NCBI GenBank assembly: GCA_963704675.1
Contig: OY969928.1
Location: forward strand, 1,200,585-1,264,584
Source: DASUVM01 sp963704675
GTDB lineage: Bacteria > Patescibacteriota > Saccharimonadia > Saccharimonadales > Saccharimonadaceae
DNA: 64,000 nt
Reading direction: 5' to 3'
Shown here: positions 57,800 through 64,000 of the stretch, in pieces
How the letters are laid out: every line of letters begins with the position of its first letter
Position numbering within the stretch: the stretch's first letter is position 1
The notes under the pieces: model-generated
The model's database searches: none
Told to the model about the DNA's origin: nothing
What the model saw: only the letters and a program-made list of their open reading frames with translations
Program-made: the position numbers and the translations under genes

Positions 57800-60700
57800 A
57801 TGAGAAATCTACGGCGGTGGTTGGCAATGCAAAATATTAGCAGAGTTTTTCTCGGTGCATTAGTTGTGGTGGCATGTAGCGTGTTTGCGGGGCATGTGAC
57901 CAATGCTGCTGCACCGCAGTTTCCAAGCGGCTTTTTACGTACCCAAATTGAGACCGGCCATCAAGACGCTCTGATTGATTTTGCTTTTTTACCCGATAAT
58001 CAAGGCGCAATTTCTCGCAATATGCTCACGATGGGTAAGAGCGGTGTAGTTCGATTTGTAGGTGCTAACGGCACATCTCGTCAAGTCGGCTCACTAACTA
58101 ACATTTATGACGTTGGCGATCTTGGGGCTGTGAGCCTGAGCTTAGCACCAAACTATCTCTCTAGCCGCCAGATTGCTGTTCTCGGCACCTACCAAGCGAA
58201 CCCTCAACCGGTTGGCCGTGTTGATATTTATACTGTCGACAATGCCACCAATCCTACGACACTAACATTTACTCGCACAGTGTTCGGCGGCATCACCCAG
58301 AATAACAATACAAACGGCGGTGCATCTCATGGGCCCGGCACAGTCATTTGGGCACCAGACGGTACGATCTATGCCGGTTTTGGCGATGCAGCACAGTGGA
58401 ATGTGGTTGATCCGATTGCACTCAGAACACTAGACCCTGATGATCCGCATGGTAAAATCTTGCATGTAACCGCTACAGGGCAGGGTGTGCCGGGTAATCC
58501 TTATTACAACGCAACCTCGCCCGATTCTTGGCGCTCGCGCATGTTTGCCTCGGGCCACCGCAACCCCTTCCGTTTTAGCCTTGACCCGCAGCGCTCTGAT
58601 GTTTTATATGTTGGCGATGTTGGTTGGGGTAGTTACGAAAAAATGACCATTACACGCCCGGGTACTGTTGGCGGCTGGCCATGTTACGAGGGCGTTAACG
58701 GTATTGGTGGCTATCGTACCCCTGGATATCAAGACCTTGTGCAGTGTCAAGATTATTACCGCAGCGGTCAAATTGATCAACCCGGCACAACTACCTTTAA
58801 AGAAACGATTCCGCGACCAACCGCCGCACTTTGGAATATGTCACGAGCAGGCCAGGGCGCGGCGATTGTCGGTGGCGCTTTTTATACCGGTACAACTTAC
58901 CCTGCTGCATATCACGGTGCCTATTTCTTTGCGAATTACCCGCCAGATAGCCCTAGTAAACTTTTTAGCCTTTTAACAGACGGCAGCGTATTAACGCGTG
59001 CTCCTGAAACAAATGGTTTTGCGAGCTCAGTTGGCGGGCCGGTGGCTATTCATTCTGGGCCAGGTGGTGATTTCTATTACGCTGACATTACCAGTGGTTC
59101 AATTTGGCAAGTGAAGTACGCTCCTGGTAATCGTCCGCCAGAGGTTAAAGTTACGACTAGCACAACCGCCAGCACCAAGGCTGTTTGTTTTGATGCCCGT
59201 ACTACCATTGATCTTGACGGTGACCCTTATTCTGTTCGTATTGCTTTTGGCGACGGCAATTCGAGTGAGGGCGCTGAACTCTGCCATACATATTCAAAGG
59301 CAACCCCCACAACAACCTATACTGCTACCGTTACTGCCACTGATAGTGCGGGTGGGGTTGGCACCAAAACAGTCACTGTCGCACCAGCTAATAACCCTCC
59401 GGTTCTTACAGTTGTGGCCGCTCCTGCTCCTACGAAGAAGTTTGCAGTTGGTGAAGCAATAACGATTCAGTTGCGTGCCACCGATGCTGAAGATGGTCAG
59501 CGGCCAATTAACGAACAGACTGATATGGTGCACTGTGCTTCTTCAACCGATTGCCATACGCATTCGAACGGGGTCGTGGCAGTACCTGCCGATGCAAATG
59601 GCCTGGCCACTTACCAGACAACTTTTGAAGATCATGGCCAGAACACTTCACAGGTGCTGCGCTTTACCGCCAAAGATTCTTTAGGCGTTGAAATGACCTG
59701 GTCGTACAGTGCTCAACCAGATCTTCGAACCGTAACCGTAACATCCCCCGCGCCAGTCACGATTGATGGTATTCAAACCACTAGCTTGCAAGTTGCAGTG
59801 GGCTCGCAGAACTCTGTATCAGTGCCGGCTACATCAGAACATTTGGTATTTAGTCATTGGTCTGACGGTGGTGAGCGTGCGCATAACTTTACCATGGGTA
59901 CTGCGAACCTGCAGCTAGAAGCGCACTTTATAACAGCAATTGATCAGTTCAATCAAACGTTGAATGGTCGGCTCGGCAACCCTATCGGTGCGGAAACAAG
60001 TGTTGGCAATGGCCGCACGCGGCCCTATCAATACGGAGTGATTTATTGGTCGCCTGCCCATGGCGCACATTTTGTGGTTGGGGCCATCCGGGGTATCTAT
60101 GAGGCTCAAGGTGGACCAACCGGCCTGCTTGGTTTTCCGCTGACAAGTGAGTTTGCCATTAATGGCGGGGCACGCCAAAACTTTCAAAACGGCACGCTCA
60201 TTTGGGTTGCAAACACCGGTAAAACCTTTCAGCTTTTTGGTGCGAATAGCGCCAAATATAACGCGCTTGGGGGTGAAACGAGTCGTCTTGGCTTGCCTGT
60301 AGGTAATGAATATGCCGTAGCAAACGGCGGTGTTCGACAAGATTTCCAAGGTGGCTCTTTGTTGTGGTCAGCTACTACTGGCTCACGCTTATTAGCTGGC
60401 AGTATTCGTGGTGTCTTTGATAGTAGGGGTGGCTCCGGCGGTCCACTCGGGTTCCCAACAACCGACGAATTTGCCGTGAATGGCGGTGCTCGGCAGAGCT
60501 TCCAGGGTGGCGCTCTGATTTGGTCCCCGCAACATGGCACCTTTATGCTCTACGGAGAGAACAAAAATAAATATGATTCAATCGGCGGCTCAGGTGGTAT
60601 TCTTGGCTTTCCGGTATCAAATGAATACGTGGTGGCAAACGGCGGTGTTCGACAAGATTTCCAGCGCGGCTCGCTGCTATGGTCGCCGGCGACCGGTTCA

Positions 60701-60877
60701 CGCTATCTTGTCGGTGGCATAGGGGCTCGTTACTGGGGGCTGGGTGGTTCTTCGAGTCGGCTCAGATTCCCGACAAGCGACGAATTTGTTATTAGTGGTG
60801 GCGCTCGTCAGAACTTCCAAGGTGGTTACATAACCTGGCAGGCAGGCAACGGCCAAATTAACGTCGTGTATTTCTAA
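57800..60877 (+). CDS. Secreted beta-propeller / PKD / LGFP-repeat protein
   Basis: A 1025-residue exported protein. Signal peptide (about 12-37); a six-bladed propeller of the soluble PQQ-glucose/sorbosone dehydrogenase type (about 40-445, with SHGPGTVIWAPDGTIY, GHRNPFRFSLDP, WPCYEGVNG and GGPVAIHSGPGGDFYYAD); a PKD-like domain (about 450-530) and further beta domains; then about five LGFP repeats (760-1025: LLGFPLTSEF, RLGLPVGNEY, PLGFPTTDEF, ILGFPVSNEY, RLRFPTSDEF). LGFP repeats occur on mycolic-acid Actinobacteria surfaces. It lies 14 nt after sodX, so it is probably in the sodN operon. Confidence 0.85.
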   Translation: MRNLRRWLAMQNISRVFLGALVVVACSVFAGHVTNAAAPQFPSGFLRTQIETGHQDALIDFAFLPDNQGAISRNMLTMGKSGVVRFVGANGTSRQVGSLTNIYDVGDLGAVSLSLAPNYLSSRQIAVLGTYQANPQPVGRVDIYTVDNATNPTTLTFTRTVFGGITQNNNTNGGASHGPGTVIWAPDGTIYAGFGDAAQWNVVDPIALRTLDPDDPHGKILHVTATGQGVPGNPYYNATSPDSWRSRMFASGHRNPFRFSLDPQRSDVLYVGDVGWGSYEKMTITRPGTVGGWPCYEGVNGIGGYRTPGYQDLVQCQDYYRSGQIDQPGTTTFKETIPRPTAALWNMSRAGQGAAIVGGAFYTGTTYPAAYHGAYFFANYPPDSPSKLFSLLTDGSVLTRAPETNGFASSVGGPVAIHSGPGGDFYYADITSGSIWQVKYAPGNRPPEVKVTTSTTASTKAVCFDARTTIDLDGDPYSVRIAFGDGNSSEGAELCHTYSKATPTTTYTATVTATDSAGGVGTKTVTVAPANNPPVLTVVAAPAPTKKFAVGEAITIQLRATDAEDGQRPINEQTDMVHCASSTDCHTHSNGVVAVPADANGLATYQTTFEDHGQNTSQVLRFTAKDSLGVEMTWSYSAQPDLRTVTVTSPAPVTIDGIQTTSLQVAVGSQNSVSVPATSEHLVFSHWSDGGERAHNFTMGTANLQLEAHFITAIDQFNQTLNGRLGNPIGAETSVGNGRTRPYQYGVIYWSPAHGAHFVVGAIRGIYEAQGGPTGLLGFPLTSEFAINGGARQNFQNGTLIWVANTGKTFQLFGANSAKYNALGGETSRLGLPVGNEYAVANGGVRQDFQGGSLLWSATTGSRLLAGSIRGVFDSRGGSGGPLGFPTTDEFAVNGGARQSFQGGALIWSPQHGTFMLYGENKNKYDSIGGSGGILGFPVSNEYVVANGGVRQDFQRGSLLWSPATGSRYLVGGIGARYWGLGGSSSRLRFPTSDEFVISGGARQNFQGGYITWQAGNGQINVVYF

Positions 60878-60889
60878 ACTTTATTCGTA

Positions 60890-60958
60890 GCTCATCTGTT
60901 TACGTATGCAGCCGTTGCTACCGCGTCAGCTGAAATTGCTCTTGAGAAACAGATGAGC
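60890..60958 (+). terminator. Inverted repeat after the LGFP protein gene
   Basis: GCTCATCTGTTT (60890-60901) and AAACAGATGAGC (60947-60958), a perfect 12-bp stem with a 45-nt loop that can fold further (CAGC/GCTG). Likely the 3' structure of the sodN operon. Confidence 0.5.
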
Positions 60959-60985
60959 ACGCGCTATAATTCCCTAGTTAGATAG

Positions 60986-61060
60986 TGGGGAGTCGCCAAG
61001 TGGTAAGGCACTGGGTTCTGGTCCCAGCATTCGGGGGTTCGAATCCCTCCTCCCCAGCCA
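60986..61060 (+). tRNA. tRNA-Gln (CUG)
   Basis: A cloverleaf of 75 nt with encoded CCA. Acceptor TGGGGAG/CTCCCCA, anticodon arm CTGGG-TTCTGGT-CCCAG (anticodon CTG), T arm GGGGG-TTCGAAT-CCCTC, discriminator G. Confidence 0.93.
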
Positions 61061-61141
61061 TGAAATTATTACAGATATAAAAGAGTTCGAACTTCGAGCT
61101 CTTTTATGTTTTCACCTCTGTTAACATAGTTCGAATCCCTT
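61056..61141 (+). repeat. tRNA-Gln 3' repeat, copy 1
   Basis: Begins in the tRNA 3' end (AGCCATGAAAT) and contains a hairpin AAAAGAGTTCGAA-C-TTCGAGCTCTTTT, then TTCACCTCTGTTA-ACATAGTTCGAATCC. Copy 2 (62976-63060) is about 88% identical, and its stem differs by a paired change (TCGAA/TTCGA here, TCAAA/TTTGA there). Acts as the tRNA terminator here. Confidence 0.75.
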
Positions 61142-61166
61142 TTTAGCTAATTCAGCCAAAACTACA

Positions 61167-61195
61167 TTGACATTCAATACGTATTGTCATAAGAT
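61167..61195 (+). promoter_or_regulatory. Promoter and operator of the first toxin-antitoxin pair
   Basis: TTGACA (61167-61172), 17-nt spacer, TAAGAT (61190-61195); GTG start 7 nt later, so leaderless. The spacer holds the perfect palindrome CAATACGTATTG (61175-61186), extended by TGACA/TGTCA on the flanks, a likely operator for the RHH antitoxin. Confidence 0.65.
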
Positions 61196-61201
61196 AGAAC
61201 T

Positions 61202-61480
61202 GTGAAATATTATGACTGGAATGAATCCAAGAATGACAAACTGCGTGAGGAACGCGAGATTTGCTTCGAGGATGTCATTATAGCCATAAGCGAAGGTAAG
61301 ATTCGCGACGTTTTAGAGCACACCGATCCAACCAAGTATCCAAACCAGCGTTTTTATATTGTAGAGATCCAAGAATATATTTATGTGGTGCCGTTCGTAG
61401 AGGACGAGATTAAGATCTTCCTCAAAACGATCTATCCAAGCCGTAAACTTACCAAAAAATATTTGAAAGGAGATATATAA
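61202..61480 (+). CDS. BrnT/RelE-like toxin of a type II pair
   Basis: A 92-residue protein starting at GTG 61202. YDWNESKNDKLREEREICFEDVIIAI..., then YPNQRFYIVEIQEYIYVVPFV and IFLKTIYPSRK fit a BrnT-related toxin family. It is followed at once (TAATG overlap) by a ribbon-helix-helix antitoxin. The predicted mRNA is leaderless and the promoter contains a palindrome, as expected for autoregulated pairs. Confidence 0.75.
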   Translation: MKYYDWNESKNDKLREEREICFEDVIIAISEGKIRDVLEHTDPTKYPNQRFYIVEIQEYIYVVPFVEDEIKIFLKTIYPSRKLTKKYLKGDI

Positions 61481-61740
61481 TGCAATATTACGAGCTAGAC
61501 AAAGAAGAGCAAGCAGAATTAGACGCGATTGAATCTGAAGAGCTGCAATCTGTATCAGACTTGCAGGAAACGAAACAGCAAGCTATTCGTACTGCCAAAA
61601 ATTCTCTCAACAAGACCCTCAATATCAACATCCGTCTTTCTGAGCGCGACGTATATAAACTAAAGGCAAAGGCGGCACAAGAAGGCCTTCCTTATCAGAC
61701 TTTTGCGGCTTCCATACTGCACAAGACTGCTTCTCGCTAA
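61480..61740 (+). CDS. CopG/RHH-type antitoxin
   Basis: An 86-residue protein. The C-terminal half LNINIRLSERDVYKLKAKAAQEGLPYQTFAASILHK is a ribbon-helix-helix DNA-binding domain; the N-terminal half is acidic and helical and should bind the toxin. GGAG 7 nt before ATG, which overlaps the toxin stop. Confidence 0.75.
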   Translation: MQYYELDKEEQAELDAIESEELQSVSDLQETKQQAIRTAKNSLNKTLNINIRLSERDVYKLKAKAAQEGLPYQTFAASILHKTASR

Positions 61741-61879
61741 TTACCGCGTATTTACTCTACGGCTCTACGGATCGTTTTTAATATTTCAATCGCCTTCGCT
61801 CGATTCTTGAGGCCTTGCTCTAACACCAGTGGATCATCGTCAGGGGAGACTAAACGTGCAGTTGTAATGATATAGTCAG

Positions 61880-62182
61880 GTTAATGATATTCGGGTTGGG
61901 GACGTAGTGCTGGTTGCTCCGTCACTTGGTATCGACTGGGATACTAATGGCTTTTTTGATTTCAAAATTGATTCGAAACTGGCGGAGCGTACTACGAAAT
62001 TGATTATTTTTGTTTCTGATGATGATCGAGACGCTATCAAGCAAGCTACTAAAAAATTGCGGAGTACAATTGTGGGCATTCAATCTCGTGAGTTCCATGG
62101 TTATGGTCATTTCTGTCTAGAAGATATGAAAACCGTTGATTTTCCCGAGCTACGCGATGAGCTGATAGGACACCCTAGCTGA
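61880..62182 (+). pseudogene. RBBP9/YdeN-like serine hydrolase, C-terminal remnant
   Basis: VLVAPSLGIDWD, then FVSDDDRDAI (catalytic Asp region) and GYGHFCLEDMKTVDFPEL (catalytic His) match the C-terminal half of RBBP9-type alpha/beta hydrolases. The N-terminal half with the GxSxG serine is missing, and a TGA stop lies just upstream in frame. Remnant only. Confidence 0.7.
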
Positions 62183-62322
62183 TTGTTAATTCTTAGCTCA
62201 CACAGCTACTCGTGCATCAGCGTCAGACTTGGTGTAAATGGTGCTCCAATTTTTAAATAACAGACTCCTGTCAAAAAGTGCTCACCGCATCTAACCGGCA
62301 AAATAATGTACAATTGAGTGTA

Positions 62323-62847
62323 ATGCTAGCAGACAGTCTTATTAGGAATCTTGAGCAATATATAGCCACCCTCAATCCTTCTTTATTTAGTGCAGATACT
62401 GATTTTCGCGAAATTAAGTTAACTCAAATTAAAGCTGGTTTGCATAATGCGAATTTCCTTCTTGAAGTTGGGGAAGCTTTCGCTATCAAGAAATACTTTG
62501 TCCGTTTTCATCCAAGTAATAAGAACGGTGACAAAACTGCTATCGAAGCAAAGAATATGAAGCTGCTTACTAACGTACCAGTGGCTCGACTTATTCATGT
62601 TGGAAAACCCACCTTCCTCAACTCAACAGTAATTATTACAGACTTTATCGAAGGTGTGCATAAAAATCTAAATAGACTTGCTAAAAACGAGATGAAAGAG
62701 CTGGCTCGTATTATTGCAAGGATGCATCGTATAAAGAATTTAAAGTATAGTGCTGGCTGGGGAGCACTCCCCACTGAAAACGGTAATTACCAAGATTACT
62801 CACGGTCAATAGTCGAAGGCACAATTACGCAAGTATTAGTTTATTGA
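62323..62847 (+). pseudogene. APH/choline kinase-like protein, N-terminal remnant
   Basis: A 174-residue fragment with the N-lobe and linker of an APH-fold kinase (LTQIKAGLHNANFLLEVGEAFAIKKY, VIITDFIEGVHKNLNRL, IARMHRI). The catalytic loop (HxDxxxxN) and DxD/DFG are absent; the frame ends in a short unrelated tail. Probably cut by the event that made the second repeat. Confidence 0.7.
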
Positions 62848-62975
62848 AAACTCACGAATAGCTTCCATCCTTTACTCGTATGCCTGTAGTTCAATACTCA
62901 TACCTAGCTTCTCCAGCTTGATCGCCATATCTATCAAACTAGGGAGGTAGTGTTCCAATTTCGAGACACTAGGCT
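62848..62975. other. Gap before repeat copy 2
   Basis: No gene. The stretch just before copy 2 (GAGACACTAGGCTAGCC) recalls the end of a tRNA but does not fold as one. Confidence 0.25.
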
Positions 62976-63060
62976 AGCCATGAAATAATTACAGATACAA
63001 AAGAGCTCAAACTTTGAACTCTTTTTGTCTTCACCTCTGTTAGCATAGTTCGAATCCTTT
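62976..63060 (+). repeat. tRNA-Gln 3' repeat, copy 2
   Basis: AGCCATGAAATAATTACAG, hairpin AAAAGAGCTCAAA-C-TTTGAACTCTTTT, then TTCACCTCTGTTAGCATAG and TTCGAATCC. It repeats copy 1 (61056-61141) 1.9 kb away, without the tRNA body. Directly upstream of a second toxin-antitoxin pair. Confidence 0.75.
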
Positions 63061-63097
63061 CTCTCCTATAAAGATTATCAAAGAAGCAGAAGAGGTG

Positions 63098-63126
63098 TTG
63101 ACATATGTATATGTCAGTAATATACT
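63098..63126 (+). promoter_or_regulatory. Promoter and operator of the second toxin-antitoxin pair
   Basis: TTGACA (63098-63103), 17-nt spacer, TATACT (63121-63126); the ATG at 63133 is 7 nt later, so leaderless. TGACATATGTATATGTCA (63099-63116) is a perfect palindrome covering the -35 box and spacer. Confidence 0.7.
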
Positions 63127-63132
63127 TAAGGT

Positions 63133-63438
63133 ATGAAAATAATGCCTAAACCAATCGCCTTCCAGTGGGATAAAGGTAATATTTTCAAGAACGTCCAGAA
63201 GCATAATGTTACCATCCAGGAAGCGGAAGAGGTTTTTGTCAACGACCCTTTCGTTGTGGCCGAGGACGTAAAGCATTCAGAGAAGGAACAGCGTTTCTAC
63301 GGCTTGGGCCAAACGAAAACAGGCCGAAAATTATTCGTTGCATTTACGATTCGAGATAAAACAGTAAGAGTCATATCCATTCGTGATATGAAGAAAGAAG
63401 AAAGGAGTATCTATGAGCAACTTGAAAAAGATTCCTGA
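63133..63438 (+). CDS. brnT: BrnT family toxin
   Basis: A 101-residue BrnT. FQWDKGNIFKNVQKHNVTIQEAEEVFVNDPFVVAEDVKHSEKEQRFYGLG...KLFVAFTIRDKTVRVISIRDMKKEERSIYE is the full family pattern (xWDxxKxxxNxxKHxV, F.D, HSExExR, RIISARxMxxxER). BrnT is a RelE-fold ribonuclease. It overlaps the antitoxin gene by 26 bp. Confidence 0.88.
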   Translation: MKIMPKPIAFQWDKGNIFKNVQKHNVTIQEAEEVFVNDPFVVAEDVKHSEKEQRFYGLGQTKTGRKLFVAFTIRDKTVRVISIRDMKKEERSIYEQLEKDS

Positions 63439-63694
63439 GTTCGAGAACCCGGAAGAAGAAGCAAGGTTCTGGGATGAACATGACTCTGCAGAGTATGTAG
63501 ACTGGTCGAAGGGAGATAAGGCTATTTTCCCGAATCTTAAGACTTCTACCGAGTCTATATCCTTACGGCTACCCTCGCCCTTGCTTGCCCGTATTAAGGA
63601 ATTAGCAAACGAGAAAGATGTGCCATACCAGTCACTTATGAAGGTTTATCTAAGTGAACAGGTAACGCGCGAACTGAAGGCTCTTCATAAGTAG
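63413..63694 (+). CDS. BrnA/CopG-type antitoxin
   Basis: A 93-residue protein with KKIPEFENPEEEARFWDEHDSAEYVDWSKGD at the N-terminus and SISLRLPSPLLARIKELANEKDVPYQSLMKVYLSEQV, a ribbon-helix-helix, at the C-terminus, typical of CopG-family antitoxins of BrnT-type pairs. AAGGAG lies upstream inside brnT. Confidence 0.85.
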   Translation: MSNLKKIPEFENPEEEARFWDEHDSAEYVDWSKGDKAIFPNLKTSTESISLRLPSPLLARIKELANEKDVPYQSLMKVYLSEQVTRELKALHK

Positions 63695-64000
63695 GTTGGC
63701 TTGAAAATACGTCTATCGTCTAAAGAATGCCTTTAATTTTTCGTGGCTGGGCCTAGGGGTAAGTCATACTCAGAGGCTGTTGACTTCCCGCGAGCTAGCG
63801 CTGCACGTTTTAAGTCACGACGAAACATGGCCGTGTCTATAACGAGACTTCGGGTCGAAGCTACTTGGTGTTTAGGCGGGAGTGGTTATTTTGAGATTGG
63901 TAGCGAGCGTCTCAGCGTAGCGAAGACGACGTTATTATCTTCCTCGTATTCCTATTGCGTCGCTAGACTTAGGCCGTCGCTGCATAAGCTTTACAGTTTC
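63695..64000. other. Right-edge region without a clear gene
   Basis: About 300 bp, all frames interrupted on both strands. A minus-strand stretch (about 63734-63880, MFRRDLKRAALARGKSTASEYDLPLGPATKN) is open for about 50 codons and could be the end of a small gene; no ribosome site. GC is higher than to the left. Nothing firm can be said. Confidence 0.25.

Noticed and set aside
60890..60958. Third copy of the murF/trmD structured repeat
   Set aside because: It has AGCTGAAATTG inside an inverted repeat, but lacks the ACCACTC and GCGTTGGGC strings; resemblance is too slight.
1..64000. CRISPR array, rRNA genes or insertion sequences
   Set aside because: No regularly spaced repeats, no rRNA-like conserved stretches and no transposase reading frame were seen; the repeated units found are the two structured repeats, the tRNA-Gln repeats and the twin hairpins.

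Overview
This looks like a chromosomal segment of a small-genome bacterium of the Patescibacteria/CPR type, most likely a Saccharibacteria (TM7) relative. That placement is inference from gene content and style: short intergenic spaces, many unrecognised small secreted or membrane proteins, several leaderless promoters (-10 box 6-9 nt before the start codon), TGA used as an ordinary stop codon, a zinc-free L32, a LeuRS with an inserted Nudix domain, and a secreted protein ending in LGFP repeats of the kind found in actinobacterial envelopes.

Layout. 1-11.7 kb: two related integrative elements stacked at the 3' end of a tRNA-Gly gene. Each has a rolling-circle-type Rep gene followed by a large serine recombinase gene. 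The inner, complete element (about 1753-11653, 9.9 kb) carries a HigB toxin with a HigA antitoxin fused to an ImmA/IrrE peptidase, a beta-family protein gene split by a frame break, a convergent sce7726-type putative nuclease, two membrane proteins under a structured leader, a Nudix/HTH pair, SpoVG, Rep and the integrase. The toxin-to-nuclease block is the best candidate here for an uncharacterised defence system. 11.8-31.5 kb: an accessory region of cell-surface genes (glycosyltransferase, sortase with a 57-residue LPFTG peptide, NodB deacetylase with three N-terminal modules, APH-type kinase, peptidase E), orphan single-gene units each ending in a strong hairpin, and many decayed genes (HAD, IMPase, SDR, UvrA-like, threonine aldolase).

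32-57 kb: mostly core genes: tRNA-Cys, tRNA-Leu, lemA-htpX-membrane protein-ligA-TSUP, a frameshifted MYG1 gene, the HAM1 pyrophosphatase gene, tRNA-Ala, an ECF-like sigma factor, murF, leuS, rpmF-nusB-nudix-rnc, rpsP, a KH protein and trmD. leuS has what appears to be a leucine-rich leader peptide whose Leu codons are perfectly complementary to the leuS ribosome-binding site. A structured repeat follows both murF and trmD.

56.6-64 kb: nickel superoxide dismutase with its maturation peptidase fused to a membrane domain, a secreted propeller/PKD/LGFP protein, then tRNA-Gln followed by two copies of an approximately 85-bp repeat. Each copy sits just upstream of a toxin-antitoxin pair of BrnT/CopG type, with decayed genes between them.
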